This document shows positions 51,165 to 60,875 of a stretch of DNA of 64,000 nucleotides, in pieces (position 1 is the first letter of the stretch; every line of letters starts with the position of its first letter). The notes under the pieces were generated by a model that was given only the letters and a program-made list of their open reading frames with translations, was not told where the DNA came from and did no database searches. The stretch spans positions 1,240,001 to 1,304,000 of the forward strand of contig NZ_JAAOXM010000001.1 in the NCBI RefSeq assembly GCF_011605345.1. The letters are read 5' to 3'. Source of the DNA: Burkholderia sp. D-99 (lineage in GTDB: Bacteria > Pseudomonadota > Gammaproteobacteria > Burkholderiales > Burkholderiaceae). Both the position numbers and the translations under genes were made by a program.

Positions 51165-51731
51165 ATGAGCCGCCTGCCCCTCCAAACCGTCGAAAGCGCG
51201 CCCGAAGCCAGCCGCCCGTTTCTCCAGAAGTCGCAGGCCGCCAACGGCTTCCTGCCGAATCTCGTCGCCGCGCTCGCCAATGCACCGGTTGCGCTCGAAA
51301 CGTACCTGACCGTCGGTGAAATCAATTCGCGCAGCGGCCTTACGCTGGCCGAGCGCGAAGTCGTGCAGATCACCGCCGCCGCCATTCATGGCTGCGGCTT
51401 TTGCGTGGCCGGCCATACGGCCGTCGCGCTGAAGAAGGCGCAATTGCCCGCTGCGCTCGTCGACGAAATCCGCGCCCAGCACACGCTGTCCGACGCGCGC
51501 CTGAACGCGGTCGCCACGTTCACGCGCGACGTGATCGCGACGCGCGGCGCCGTGTCCGACGAAGCGCTCGCCGCGTTCAAGGCGGCCGGCTACAGTGATG
51601 CCGGCGCGCTTGAAGTGGTACTCGGCGTGAGCCTCGCGACGCTTTGCAACTTCGCGAACAACCTGGCACGCAACGAACTGAATCCGCAGCTCGAAGCGTA
51701 TCGCTGGGAGCCTGCGGCGCGCGCCGCATGA
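51165..51731 (+). CDS. AhpD/carboxymuconolactone-decarboxylase-like protein
   Basis: A 188-residue all-helical protein of the CMD/AhpD superfamily. It has the redox CxxC motif and following His in HGCGFCVAGH, typical of AhpD-like peroxidase partners, not of the true decarboxylase. The upstream part, LPNLVAALANAPVALETYLT, is also family-typical. Such proteins handle peroxides or reactive by-products. A GAGG site precedes the ATG. The stop overlaps the start of the acyl-CoA-dehydrogenase-like gene as ATGA, so the two products probably work together, perhaps removing peroxide made by the flavoprotein. Confidence 0.86.
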   Translation: MSRLPLQTVESAPEASRPFLQKSQAANGFLPNLVAALANAPVALETYLTVGEINSRSGLTLAEREVVQITAAAIHGCGFCVAGHTAVALKKAQLPAALVDEIRAQHTLSDARLNAVATFTRDVIATRGAVSDEALAAFKAAGYSDAGALEVVLGVSLATLCNFANNLARNELNPQLEAYRWEPAARAA

Positions 51732-52807
51732 CCGCGCCCGCGAGCTTCGACGCGCTCGACGCATGGCTCGAAGCGAATGCCGACGCGCTCGACGCCGACC
51801 CGCCGCGCGCGGCAGAGATCCTGCCGCAGCTGGTGCGCTCGCGCACGGTCGCCGTCGGTGTGCCGGAGGCAATGGGCGGGATGGGCGGCACGATCGCGAA
51901 CGCGATCGACACGGTGGCCGCCGTCGCGCAACGCTCATTGACGGCCGCGTTCGTGCTGTGGGGCCATCGCACCTTCATCGAATACGTACTGCAGAGCGAC
52001 AACGACGCGTTGCGTGCGCGCTGGCTGCCGCCGCTGCTCGACGGCGAAGTGGCGGGCGCCACGGGGCTTTCGAACGCGATGAAGTATCTGTCCGACATCG
52101 AGCCGTTGCAGATGCATGCGGCCCGCAACGGCAATGCGTTCGTGCTGAACGGCAGCCTGCCGTGGATCACGAACCTGCGGCGCGAAGGTTTCATCGCCGC
52201 GGCCGCGTTCGATCACGACGACGGGGCGCCGCCGTCCGTCTTCGCGATTCCGCACGACGCGCGCGGCGTCGAGCGCAGCGACGATCTCGACCTGATCGGC
52301 CTGCGCGCGAGCAATACGGCTGCGCTGCGCGTGAGCGATACCGTCCTCGACGAAACGTACCGCCTTGCGGCCGACGCAGCGGCCTGGCTCGCACGCGTGC
52401 GCCCAGCGTTTCTCGGCCTGCAATGCGGGATGTCGATCGGGCTCGCGCGGCGCGCGTTGCTGGCCACGCTGGATGCAAGCGAGCCGTCGCGCGCGTCGAT
52501 CGGCGCGGAAATTCGCGAACTCGAAACGACGCTCGCCGATCAGGCCGCGCAACTGAAGCAAGGCGTGCTTGACGGCACCTTCTTCGACGCACCTGCGGCG
52601 ATGTTCGAACTGCGCATCGCGCTCGTCGATACCGTTTCGCAGGCCGTCTCGCTCGAAGTGCAGGCCACCGGAGGGCGCGGTTATCTGCGCGGCCAGAGCG
52701 GCAGCGCGCGGCGCGTGCGCGAAGCGTCGTTCATCCCGATCGTGACGCCGAGCCTCGTGCAGCTGAAATCGCAGCTCGCGCGGCATCGACGGGCGGCGGC
52801 AGCATGA
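51728..52807 (+). CDS. Acyl-CoA-dehydrogenase-like flavoprotein
   Basis: A 359-residue protein with the acyl-CoA dehydrogenase fold: N-terminal helical domain, a middle beta domain with SNAMKYLSDIEPLQMHAARN, and a C-terminal helical domain. Members of this superfamily include both dehydrogenases and flavin monooxygenases that attack sulfur compounds (DszC, SfnC). Nothing here assigns one or the other. Its operon, an AhpD-like gene before and a sulfonate-type importer after, suggests a monooxygenase or a dehydrogenase acting on an imported organosulfur or similar compound. It overlaps both neighbours by 4 bp. Confidence 0.75.
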   Translation: MTAPASFDALDAWLEANADALDADPPRAAEILPQLVRSRTVAVGVPEAMGGMGGTIANAIDTVAAVAQRSLTAAFVLWGHRTFIEYVLQSDNDALRARWLPPLLDGEVAGATGLSNAMKYLSDIEPLQMHAARNGNAFVLNGSLPWITNLRREGFIAAAAFDHDDGAPPSVFAIPHDARGVERSDDLDLIGLRASNTAALRVSDTVLDETYRLAADAAAWLARVRPAFLGLQCGMSIGLARRALLATLDASEPSRASIGAEIRELETTLADQAAQLKQGVLDGTFFDAPAAMFELRIALVDTVSQAVSLEVQATGGRGYLRGQSGSARRVREASFIPIVTPSLVQLKSQLARHRRAAAA

Positions 52808-53568
52808 CGCAAGGCGCGCATCTCGTCGCGAACGGCGTCACGTTGCGGTACGGATCGCGCAGCGTGCTGAACGGCGTCGACCTGTCGGTCGCGCCCGGCG
52901 AACTCGTTGCGCTGCTCGGGCCGAGCGGTTGCGGGAAGTCGTCGCTGTTGCGGGCCATCGCCGGCCTGACGCGAACCGCATCCGGCACGATTCGCGTCGA
53001 TGGCGAGCCGGTCGACGGCCCGCGCCCCGAGGTCGCCCTCGCGTTTCAGGACCCGTGCCTGCTGCCGTGGCTCACGGTCGAGCGCAACGTGGGGTTCGGG
53101 CTGACCTTCGCGCGTCAGCCGCACCTGACACGCGCGAACCGCAAGGACCGCGTGACGAGCGCACTGGCCGCCGTCGGGCTCGACCATGCACGGCACGCGC
53201 TACCGTCGCAGCTGTCGGGCGGCATGGCGCAGCGCGCGGCGCTGGCGCGCTGCCTGGCGCGGGCGCCCCGTGCGCTGCTGCTCGACGAACCGTTCGGCGC
53301 GCTCGACGAAGTGACCCGCGCCGACATGCAGCAGCTCCTGATTGCCGCGGTGAGAAACACCGGCGCGTCGGCGCTTCTCGTCACGCACGATATCGACGAA
53401 GCGCTCCTCGTCGCCGATCGGATCGTGCTGCTCGGCAAGCGCGGCACGCTGGTCGGACGCTGGGCCGTCGAACTGCCGCAGCCGCGGCACACGCAGGTGC
53501 GCTCGCTCGGCGAGCTGCGCATCTCCATTCTTCAAGCGCTGCAGAACTCGATATCAGCAGCCGCCTGA
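52804..53568 (+). CDS. ABC transporter ATP-binding protein, sulfonate/nitrate type
   Basis: A 254-residue nucleotide-binding protein of the SsuB/TauB/NrtC class. Walker A GPSGCGKSSL, Q-loop FQDPCLLPWLTV, signature LSGGMAQRAALARCLA, Walker B LLLDEPFGALDE and the switch His in VTHDIDEALLV are all present. It is encoded with a 4-bp overlap after the flavoprotein gene and 31 bp before the binding protein, so an importer follows directly. It is complete and looks active. Confidence 0.92.
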   Translation: MTQGAHLVANGVTLRYGSRSVLNGVDLSVAPGELVALLGPSGCGKSSLLRAIAGLTRTASGTIRVDGEPVDGPRPEVALAFQDPCLLPWLTVERNVGFGLTFARQPHLTRANRKDRVTSALAAVGLDHARHALPSQLSGGMAQRAALARCLARAPRALLLDEPFGALDEVTRADMQQLLIAAVRNTGASALLVTHDIDEALLVADRIVLLGKRGTLVGRWAVELPQPRHTQVRSLGELRISILQALQNSISAAA

Positions 53569-53599
53569 ATCCGGCCGATACCAGCGGGGAATCCTCATC

Positions 53600-54790
53600 A
53601 TGTGCAACGTACCGATGTCACGACGCGAATGGCTGAAGCTCGCGTCGCTCTTTACCGTCGCGGGCGCGGCGCCGCTGCTGAAAGCATCCGATGCACGCGC
53701 GGCAGCCGATCCGAATGCGCCCGTGCGCATCGGCTATCTGCCGATCACCGATGCGGCGTCGCTGCTCGTCGCACACAACAACGGCTACTTCGAAGCGGCC
53801 GGCATCCAGGCGGAGAAGCCGACGCTGCTGCGAAGCTGGGCGCAGCTGGTCGAGGCCTTTCTGTCGGGACAGGTCAACGTCGTGCACCTGCTGTCGCCGA
53901 TGACCGTGTGGGCGCGCTACGGCAGCAAGGCGCCCGCGAAGGTCGTCGCATGGAATCACGTGAACGGCTCGGCGCTGACGGTCGCGCACGACGTGAACAC
54001 CGTGGCGGACCTCGGCGGCAAGACGGTTGCCGTGCCGTTCTGGTATTCGGTGCACAACGTCGTGCTGCAGGACATGCTGCGCGCGCAGGGTCTCGCGCCC
54101 GTGCTCAAGCAGTCGGGGCAGCCGGGGCCGAAGGAAGTCAACCTGGTCGTGATGGCGCCGTCCGACATGCCGCCCGCGCTCGCGTCGAACAAGATCGCGG
54201 GATATATCGTCGCCGAGCCGTTCAATGCGGCGGCCGAACAGTTGAACATCGGCAAGATTCTCCGCTTCACGGGCGACGTGTGGCGCAACCACGCGTGCTG
54301 CGTGATCTTCATGCACGAGCAGGACCTGACGCAACGCGCGGCGTGGTCGCAGAAGGTCGTCGATGCAATCGTCAATGCGCAATTGTGGACGCGCGCCCAT
54401 CCGCAAGAGGCGGCCAAACTGCTGTCGAAGGAAGGCCCGAACCGCTACACGCCACATGCGTCGCAACTGCTCGCACGCGTGCTCGCGCCGCAAGCGGCCG
54501 ATCAGGGGCGCTATCTCGGCGATCGCGCGATCCAGCACGCGAACTGGGGCGTGAAGCGCATCGACTTCCAGCCGTATCCGTATCCGAGCTATACGGAAGA
54601 ACTCGTGCGCCGGTTGAAAACGACCCAGGTGGAAGGCGCGAGCCAGTTCCTCGCATCGCTCGATCCGAAACGGGTCGCTGGCGATCTGGTCGACGACCGG
54701 TTCGTGAGGAAGAGCATCGAAGCGCTGGGCGGCATGTCGGCGTTCGGCCAGGATGGCGGCTATGCACGCAAGGAGACGATCGTTGTCTAG
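53600..54790 (+). CDS. ABC transporter substrate-binding protein, sulfonate/nitrate class with Tat-like signal
   Basis: A 396-residue periplasmic binding protein of the NrtA/SsuA/TauA class. The N-terminus has a twin-arginine-like signal (MSRREWLKLASLFTVAG), cleaved near ARAAADPN. The opening VRIGYLPITDAASLLVAHNN is characteristic of nitrate/sulfonate binding proteins, and VAWNHVNGSALTVAHDV lies in the middle. Tat export would suit a protein folding in the cytoplasm with a cofactor. It is preceded by the ATPase and followed by the permease, which overlaps it by 8 bp, so one importer is complete. Confidence 0.9.
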   Translation: MCNVPMSRREWLKLASLFTVAGAAPLLKASDARAAADPNAPVRIGYLPITDAASLLVAHNNGYFEAAGIQAEKPTLLRSWAQLVEAFLSGQVNVVHLLSPMTVWARYGSKAPAKVVAWNHVNGSALTVAHDVNTVADLGGKTVAVPFWYSVHNVVLQDMLRAQGLAPVLKQSGQPGPKEVNLVVMAPSDMPPALASNKIAGYIVAEPFNAAAEQLNIGKILRFTGDVWRNHACCVIFMHEQDLTQRAAWSQKVVDAIVNAQLWTRAHPQEAAKLLSKEGPNRYTPHASQLLARVLAPQAADQGRYLGDRAIQHANWGVKRIDFQPYPYPSYTEELVRRLKTTQVEGASQFLASLDPKRVAGDLVDDRFVRKSIEALGGMSAFGQDGGYARKETIVV

Positions 54791-55610
54791 CTTGCTTGTA
54801 CGGGAAATGTCGTCATCGGCGCGGCGTCCGGTGCCCGCGTCCGCGCATTGGCGCAGCATCGTGCTGGGCGGTGCGGGACTGGCGGCCGCCCTGGCGCTGT
54901 GGTGGCTCGCCGTCACGCTGCTCGCGGGCCACAATGCGATGGCCGCGCAGTTCGCACCGCAGCGTGCGTTCGAAGCGCTGCCGTCGCTCGTCGCCGAGGA
55001 TCAGCTGCTCGTGCATGTGGCGACCAGCCTCAAGCGCATCGCCATCGGACTGGCGTGGGCGCTCGTGGTCGGCGTACCGTTGGGATTCGCGATCGGCCGT
55101 CTGCGCTGGCTCGAACAGACGCTCTCGCCGACGCTGCAGTTTCTCCGCATGATCTCGCCGCTTTCGTGGATGCCGCTGGCGGTGATGTCGCTCGGCGTCG
55201 GCGATCGCGCGGTGTATTTCCTGCTCGCTTTCGCCGCGGTCTGGCCGTTGGTGATGAGCACCGCAACGGGCGTCGCGCATCTCGACCGGCGCTGGATCCA
55301 GCTTGGCGAAAGCCTTGCCGCCACGCGCGCGGAAATGCTCTGGCACATCTACGTGCCGGGTATCGCCGCGCATGTGCTCACGGGCGTGCGCCTCGCGATC
55401 GGCATCTTGTGGATCGTGCTGGTCCCGGCGGAAATGCTCGGTGTGAGCGCGGGGCTCGGCTATCTGATTCTCGACACGCGCGACCGGCTCGCGTATTCAG
55501 AGCTGACGGCCGTGATCCTCGTGATCGGCGTGCTCGGTTTCCTGCTCGATCTGGCCGCGCGCGCGATCGCGGCCCGGTTGTCGAGCGATATGTCGGGGGG
55601 CGATCGGTAG
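54783..55610 (+). CDS. ABC transporter permease, sulfonate/nitrate type
   Basis: A 275-residue permease with six predicted helices and the EAA loop AHLDRRWIQLGESLAATRAE with its Gly. The N-terminus is set as a TTG at 54,783 because AAGGAG lies seven bases before it, overlapping the end of the binding-protein gene; upstream and downstream ATGs (54,753 and 54,807) have no better site. The gene is the last of a five-gene set. A tRNA-Sec gene on the other strand follows the stop after 28 bp. Confidence 0.86.
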   Translation: MSSLLVREMSSSARRPVPASAHWRSIVLGGAGLAAALALWWLAVTLLAGHNAMAAQFAPQRAFEALPSLVAEDQLLVHVATSLKRIAIGLAWALVVGVPLGFAIGRLRWLEQTLSPTLQFLRMISPLSWMPLAVMSLGVGDRAVYFLLAFAAVWPLVMSTATGVAHLDRRWIQLGESLAATRAEMLWHIYVPGIAAHVLTGVRLAIGILWIVLVPAEMLGVSAGLGYLILDTRDRLAYSELTAVILVIGVLGFLLDLAARAIAARLSSDMSGGDR

Positions 55611-55638
55611 AGTCCGGAATGCGGGGGGAAGCTTTGAG

Positions 55639-55734
55639 TGGCGGAAGGCAGCCAGAGTCGAACTGACCCGGGAGTGTCTGACACCCCCAACCGGGTTTGA
55701 AGCCCGGCCGTACCACCGGATACGAATGCCTTCC
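55639..55734 (-). tRNA. selC: tRNA-Sec (anticodon TCA)
   Basis: On the minus strand a 96-base tRNA folds with the features of tRNA-Sec: an 8-bp acceptor stem (GGAAGGCA with TGCCTTCC), a long variable arm, the anticodon loop CTTCAAA with TCA reading UGA, and an encoded 3' CCA. It is 33 bp downstream of selB, in line with the fdh-selAB genes upstream. It delivers selenocysteine at UGA with SelB. The 8-bp acceptor stem distinguishes it from tRNA-Ser or tRNA-Leu. Confidence 0.95.
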
Positions 55735-55766
55735 TCGGGGAAAACGACAAAAAGAACAACGAGCGC

Positions 55767-57692
55767 CTACGCCTGAATACCCACCCAACCGCTGTCAGGC
55801 CGCAGGAAGTGACGTTCGCGGTGGAAGCGAGTATACCCAACCCGATCGAAGAACTCGAGAATCTGGATCGCACGCTTGCGGCCGAGCCCCGTCGCGTCGC
55901 GGAACGTCGCGGCATCGAGCCCGCCGTCGCGCGACGGCGCGAGATGCGCCACCAGTTCCGCGAGCTCGCGCACCACGTCCGCGTGATAGAACAGGTCGCG
56001 CACGACCTGGTGCACGTCACCGCGCCGTGCAAGCTTGCGCAGCAAGGTACGCACCGCTTCCTCGGCCGCCCCCGTGTCGCGGGCCAGGTCGCGTACCCAC
56101 GGCGGATCGAAGCGCCCCGCATGAATCAGCGGCAGCAGTTGCTGCGCCAGCGCTTCCTCGCGTGAATCGAAGCTCACGGCATGAGACGGCAGATGCAGCC
56201 ACGGCCCGCTTCGCGCCACGTCGCCGCCGGCCACCAGCGCATCGACGAGCGCGCGCCACAGCGCATCGCCGGCGAGCGGCGCGGCCATCCGCCGCAGCCG
56301 CGCGGCGTCGAGCCCCTGCTCGTCGGGCATGCGCTCGTGATACGCGCGCAGCGTGTCGATCGCCCGCGTCTGCAGCGCACGCCAGTGCGCATGCGCAATC
56401 ACCGCGCCGTCATTCGACGCGGCATCGCGCTGCCCGATCGCCAGCGCGTCATCCGGCAATGCCAGCGCGTTCGGCGCGAAACCCGTCAGATGCGTGAGCA
56501 TCGCGCGCGGGATGCCGAGCGGCGCCTGCGCGAGCAGCGCATCGAGATGCCCATCGTCGAGCCATTCGGCCAGCGCGTCGAGCCACGCACGGCGCTCGGG
56601 CGTACGACGCTTGCGCGCCGGCCCGAACGGGTCGAGCACGCGGCCGCCGCCGACCGTGCGCGTCGCCTGCGGATTGCGGACGATGAACCGGTCGCCCGGC
56701 AGCGCGAACACCGGCTCGTCGAATACCAGTTGCACGCGCATCCGCTGGCCGGCCGCCAGCGTATCGCCGTCGAGCAGCGCGACATGCGCGACGCGATGCA
56801 GCGTGCCGAGATGCACGTGCAGCGGTGCCCAGTGCGTGAGCGTCAGCCCCGCCTCCGCGAGCAGCGTCAGATCGACGTCGAGACGCGGCGACGTCGCGAC
56901 GAGCCGCGCATCGGCCACGGTATCGCCGCGCTCGACATCGGCCTTGTCGACCCCGGCCAGATTCAGTGCGCAACGCTCGCCCGCGCGGCCGGCCTCGACC
57001 GGCCGGTTCTGCGCATGGATGCTGCGCACGCGCGCCGCGCCGCCCGTGCGCACGATCGCGAGCGTGTCGCCGTTCGCGACGCGCCCCGCGAACGCGGTGC
57101 CCGTCACGACGGTGCCCTGCCCCGCGAGTGTAAACACGCGATCGACCGCGAGCCGGAACAGCCCGTCGTCGCGGCGGCCGCGCCACGCGATCGCGGCGTC
57201 GGCCAGGTAACGCTTCAACGCGGCAACGCCCGGATCGTCCACGGCCGTTGCCCGCGTTTCGAAGATCGGCACACCGGCCAGCGTCGAATCGGTCAGCCAC
57301 GCGGCGATCTCGTCGCGCACCTCGGCCACGCGCGCGGCGTCGACGCGATCGCACTTCGTCAGCGCGACAGCACCATGTGTGACGCCAAGCAGTTGCAGGA
57401 TCGCGAGATGCTCGCGCGTCTGCGGCATCACGCCGTCGTCGGCGGCAATCACGAGCAGCGCGAAGTCGATCCCGCACGCGCCGGCCGCCATCGTATGAAT
57501 CAGTTTCTCGTGGCCCGGCACGTCGATCAGGCCGAGCACGTCGCCGTTGTCGAGCGGCGTATATGCGTAACCGAGTTCGATCGAGATGCCGCGCGCTTTC
57601 TCTTCCTTCAGGCGGTCGGTATCGACGCCCGTCAGCGCGCGCGCCAGCGTCGTCTTGCCGTGATCGATGTGTCCGGCGGTACCGACGATCAT
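55767..57692 (-). CDS. selB: Selenocysteine-specific elongation factor SelB
   Basis: A 641-residue GTPase that brings Sec-tRNA to the ribosome at UGA with a SECIS hairpin. GTP-binding motifs are at the start: [14 protein letters not shown] (G1), [15 protein letters not shown] (G3) and LTKCDRV (G4, a T in place of the EF-Tu N). Domains 2 and 3 follow, and the C-terminal 270 residues contain the winged-helix repeats that bind SECIS RNA, with the last ending in [10 protein letters not shown]. It is slightly longer than E. coli SelB (614). It overlaps selA as ATGA and precedes selC. Confidence 0.93.
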   Translation of the reverse strand: MIVGTAGHIDHGKTTLARALTGVDTDRLKEEKARGISIELGYAYTPLDNGDVLGLIDVPGHEKLIHTMAAGACGIDFALLVIAADDGVMPQTREHLAILQLLGVTHGAVALTKCDRVDAARVAEVRDEIAAWLTDSTLAGVPIFETRATAVDDPGVAALKRYLADAAIAWRGRRDDGLFRLAVDRVFTLAGQGTVVTGTAFAGRVANGDTLAIVRTGGAARVRSIHAQNRPVEAGRAGERCALNLAGVDKADVERGDTVADARLVATSPRLDVDLTLLAEAGLTLTHWAPLHVHLGTLHRVAHVALLDGDTLAAGQRMRVQLVFDEPVFALPGDRFIVRNPQATRTVGGGRVLDPFGPARKRRTPERRAWLDALAEWLDDGHLDALLAQAPLGIPRAMLTHLTGFAPNALALPDDALAIGQRDAASNDGAVIAHAHWRALQTRAIDTLRAYHERMPDEQGLDAARLRRMAAPLAGDALWRALVDALVAGGDVARSGPWLHLPSHAVSFDSREEALAQQLLPLIHAGRFDPPWVRDLARDTGAAEEAVRTLLRKLARRGDVHQVVRDLFYHADVVRELAELVAHLAPSRDGGLDAATFRDATGLGRKRAIQILEFFDRVGYTRFHRERHFLRPDSGWVGIQA

Positions 57693-59128
57693 GCAGCAGG
57701 CCCCGCGAGCGGCACGCATTGCGCGACGAACGTCGCCTCGTCGGCAGCTTCGAGGCAGCGCAGGTCGAGCCGCAGTGCATTGTCGGCCACGCGGCCGATC
57801 ACCGGACGCGGCCATTCGCGCAGCCGCTTCTCGAGCTGCGCAAGCGCGCGGCCGCCGCGCTTGCCGTCCGCCGTGCGCACCACGAGCCCGGCGCTCGGTA
57901 GCTGGTCGACCGGCAGCGCGCCGCTGCCGATCTGGCTGAACATCGGTTCGACCGTCACGTCGAAACCGCTGCCGAGCGCGGCCTGCAGTGCCGGACGCAC
58001 GCGTTCGGCGGCCTCGGCGATCTCGCCGTGCGGGCGCGTCAGCAGGCGCAGTGTCGTGAGCCGGTCGCGCAGGAATTCGGGGGACTGGTAGAGGCGCAGC
58101 ACGGGTTCGAGCGCCGCGAGCGTCAGCTTGCCGACGCGCAGCGCGCGCTTGAGCGGATGTTTCTTGATCTTCGCGATCAGCGCGCGATCGCCGACGATCA
58201 GGCCGGCCTGCGGCCCGCCAAGCAGCTTGTCGCCGCTGAACGTGACAACGTTTGCGCCGGCGGCAACGGTTTCCTGCACGGTCGTCTCGTGCGGCAGGCC
58301 CCATTGCGACAGGTCGGCGAGCGTGCCGCTGCCGAGATCGACGGCGACCGGCAGCCCGTGCTCGCGCGCGAGCGGCGCGAGTTCGGCGAGCGTCGCCTCC
58401 TTCGTGAAGCCGCTGATCGCATAATTGCTGCAGTGCACCTTCATCAGCAGCGCGGTGCGCGGGCCGATTGCGTCCGCGTAGTCGCGCAAATGGGTGCGGT
58501 TGGTCGTGCCGACTTCGCGCAGCTTTGCGCCCGCGCGGCTCATGATGTCGGGGATGCGGAATGCGCCGCCGATCTCGACCAGCTCGCCGCGCGACACGAC
58601 GACTTCCTTTTTCGTCGCAAGCGCCGACAGCGCCAGCAGCACGGCCGCCGCGTTGTTGTTGACGACGGTCGCGGCTTCCGCGCCCGTCAGTTCGCACAGC
58701 AGATCGTCGATCAGGTCGTCGCGATCGCCGCGACGGCCCGTGGCGAGGTCGAATTCGAGGTTGACGGGGCGCGTGAGCGCATCGACCACCGCGCGCACCG
58801 CGTCGTCGGGCAACAGCGCGCGCCCGAGGTTCGTGTGCAGCACGGTGCCGGTCAGGTTGAACACGGTGCGCACCGCGCCCGCGCTCTGCGCGGCCAGCGT
58901 ACGCGCGACGGCTGCGGCGATGCCCGGTTCATCGAGCGGTTCGGCCCCCGCCGGATCGTGCTGCGCGGCGGTACGCCAGCGCTCCAGTTCGGCGCGCACG
59001 GCATTGAGCACGCGCGTGCGGCCATAGTCTGCGACGAGCGGTTGCAACGGCGCCGACGACAGCACGCGCTCGACGGACGGCACGCGCGCCAGCACCGCAT
59101 TCAATTCATTTACACCCGGTTCGGTCAC
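57689..59128 (-). CDS. selA: L-seryl-tRNA(Sec) selenium transferase SelA
   Basis: A 479-residue PLP enzyme that converts Ser-tRNA(Sec) to Sec-tRNA with selenophosphate. The PLP lysine lies in [14 protein letters not shown], and the N-terminal part carries RSGRALLP-like elements including [13 protein letters not shown]. It forms a decamer in E. coli. The gene follows fdhE by 75 bp and overlaps selB by 4 bp. Together with selB and selC it gives the insertion machinery; selD (selenophosphate synthase) is not in the window. Confidence 0.94.
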   Translation of the reverse strand: MTEPGVNELNAVLARVPSVERVLSSAPLQPLVADYGRTRVLNAVRAELERWRTAAQHDPAGAEPLDEPGIAAAVARTLAAQSAGAVRTVFNLTGTVLHTNLGRALLPDDAVRAVVDALTRPVNLEFDLATGRRGDRDDLIDDLLCELTGAEAATVVNNNAAAVLLALSALATKKEVVVSRGELVEIGGAFRIPDIMSRAGAKLREVGTTNRTHLRDYADAIGPRTALLMKVHCSNYAISGFTKEATLAELAPLAREHGLPVAVDLGSGTLADLSQWGLPHETTVQETVAAGANVVTFSGDKLLGGPQAGLIVGDRALIAKIKKHPLKRALRVGKLTLAALEPVLRLYQSPEFLRDRLTTLRLLTRPHGEIAEAAERVRPALQAALGSGFDVTVEPMFSQIGSGALPVDQLPSAGLVVRTADGKRGGRALAQLEKRLREWPRPVIGRVADNALRLDLRCLEAADEATFVAQCVPLAGPAA

Positions 59129-59203
59129 GTAGTTGTGGCTCCAGTCTCATGCTTCGCAGTCGGCCGGCGCCGGCGCTCACGCACCGCCCCCGGCCTCGTG
59201 CCG

Positions 59204-60154
59204 TCAGTCCGCTTCCCGCGCGACGTCCGGCCACAGCAGCGGGTTCGGCGAACTGCGCTGGTAGCCGGCCTCGTTCATCAGCAGGTCGAGCGTGAGGCTC
59301 GCGAGATCGTCCGCGAGCGGCTCGAACTCGTAGTCCTTCTCCTGATAGCCGATCTTGCGATAGGTCTTGCACTCGTCACACGATTCGGCCTTGACGGCTT
59401 CGCTGCCGCCTTCGATCCCGTGATAGGCGATGCCCTTCGTCGAATCGCAGTGCGAGCACTTCGTGCGCACCATGTGCCACTCGGTCGTGCACAGCCCGCA
59501 CTGCAGGAAACGGTAGCCCTGGAACTGGCCGCCGACCCGCACGATGCTCGCGACCGGATGCGTGCCGCACACGGGGCACAGCCCCGGCTGGTCGAGATAC
59601 GGGACGTCGGCCGGCGCCACGCAGCTTGCGAGATCCGTCCAGACGACCTGCAGCGCGGCCATCAGGAACGGCGCGGTGGCCGGGTCGACTTCGGCGAAGC
59701 GCAGCGCGAGGATCGCGTCGGCCTGCGCGTCGAGTTCAGCAGGCGCCATCAGGCGCAGCCGGTCGAGCAGCTTCGCGAGCTGCGGGTTGACGAGCCCGGC
59801 GCCTTCGACGCGATCGATCAGTTCGTACAGCACGGCACGCCATTGCGGGTTGCGCTCGCCGTCGAGCGCCGGCACGAGCGGCATCGAATGCTGCTGCGCA
59901 AGCGCGATCGCTTCCTTCGACGGCAGCGGCAGTTCGAGCGTTTGCAGTATCGCGTGCTGCGCATCGGCGACGGTGGCCATCAGCCGCAGGTAGCCGCTGA
60001 TCGGGTTCAGGTCGGCCAGCTTGCGCAGCCGCGCGGCGCGCGCGGAGAACGCGGTGGCGCGCTCCGGCAGGCGAAAGCGCGGGATGGCCGAATGATCGAG
60101 TGCCGAGATCTCGGTCGGTTCGAGGATGCGTTGTGTCACAGAAATGTCTTCCAA
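59204..60154 (-). CDS. fdhE: Formate dehydrogenase accessory protein FdhE
   Basis: A 316-residue cytoplasmic protein needed for the maturation of membrane formate dehydrogenases. The C-terminal half has the family's four CxxC pairs: CPVCGTHP, CGLCTTEW, CSHCDS and CDECKTYRK, a rubredoxin-like zinc/iron site. The N-terminal helical part (about residues 1-170) is as usual. It lies directly after the cytochrome subunit gene, 94 bp away, and before selA. Confidence 0.93.
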   Translation of the reverse strand: MEDISVTQRILEPTEISALDHSAIPRFRLPERATAFSARAARLRKLADLNPISGYLRLMATVADAQHAILQTLELPLPSKEAIALAQQHSMPLVPALDGERNPQWRAVLYELIDRVEGAGLVNPQLAKLLDRLRLMAPAELDAQADAILALRFAEVDPATAPFLMAALQVVWTDLASCVAPADVPYLDQPGLCPVCGTHPVASIVRVGGQFQGYRFLQCGLCTTEWHMVRTKCSHCDSTKGIAYHGIEGGSEAVKAESCDECKTYRKIGYQEKDYEFEPLADDLASLTLDLLMNEAGYQRSSPNPLLWPDVAREAD

Positions 60155-60248
60155 ATAAACAAGCGCCGACGCATCGGCGCTTTCGGGCGGTTCCGGCGAA
60201 GGAACGGAACGCCTCGCCGCGATCGGCGAGCCGCCCCGCTCCGGTGCG

Positions 60249-60875
60249 TTATTTCACGCTTTCACGGAACCACTTCGGGTGATGCTTGCGAGCCCAGCCC
60301 AGCGTGACGGTGCCGCGCACCATCGCGCCGATCGAGCCCTTCACCCACAACGCCGCGTAAATGTGCACGATGATGCTCGCGATCAGCACGAAGGCCGCCA
60401 CGGCATGCACGACAGCGGCCGCGCGGATCACCCCGATCGGGAAGTAGAACGAGAAGTAGCGTCGCCAGATCACGACTCCCGACAGCAGGAGCAGCAGCAG
60501 GCACGCCACCAGCGTAAAGAATAGCAGCTTCTGCCCGGCGTTATAGCGCCCGACAGGCGGCAGCTTGTCTTCCTGGTTGGTCAGTACGTCGCCGATCTGC
60601 TTCAGCCACTGGCGATCGTCCGCGTCGAGCGCGTTGTGATGCCAGAAGCGCACGACCAGGATCGCGAACGACACGAACATCACGAGGCCGACGAACGGAT
60701 GCAGGATCCGCGTCCACTGGCCGCCGCCGAACAGCGCGGTCAGCCAGAACATCGACGGGTGGAACAGCGCGAGCCCGGACAGCGCGAGCAGCACGAACGT
60801 GATCGCGGTGATCCAGTGGTTCGTGCGCTCGTTCGCCGAGTAGCGGACGATCAGGTTGGGGTCGTCGTGGTTCAT
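60249..60875 (-). CDS. fdnI: Formate dehydrogenase cytochrome b556 (gamma) subunit
   Basis: A 208-residue membrane subunit with four predicted helices that passes electrons from the periplasmic subunits to quinone. The His ligands typical of FdnI/FdoI are in helix 1 ([14 protein letters not shown]), [14 protein letters not shown] and [18 protein letters not shown] precedes the ATG, and a long frame extending upstream is fdxH in another frame. It overlaps fdxH by 4 bp. Confidence 0.93.
   Translation of the reverse strand: MNHDDPNLIVRYSANERTNHWITAITFVLLALSGLALFHPSMFWLTALFGGGQWTRILHPFVGLVMFVSFAILVVRFWHHNALDADDRQWLKQIGDVLTNQEDKLPPVGRYNAGQKLLFFTLVACLLLLLLSGVVIWRRYFSFYFPIGVIRAAAVVHAVAAFVLIASIIVHIYAALWVKGSIGAMVRGTVTLGWARKHHPKWFRESVK

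Noticed and set aside
55639..55734. tRNA-Sec as an integration site for a mobile element
   Set aside because: The sequence next to the gene shows no repeated 3' tRNA fragment or integrase; the flanks are ordinary operon genes.
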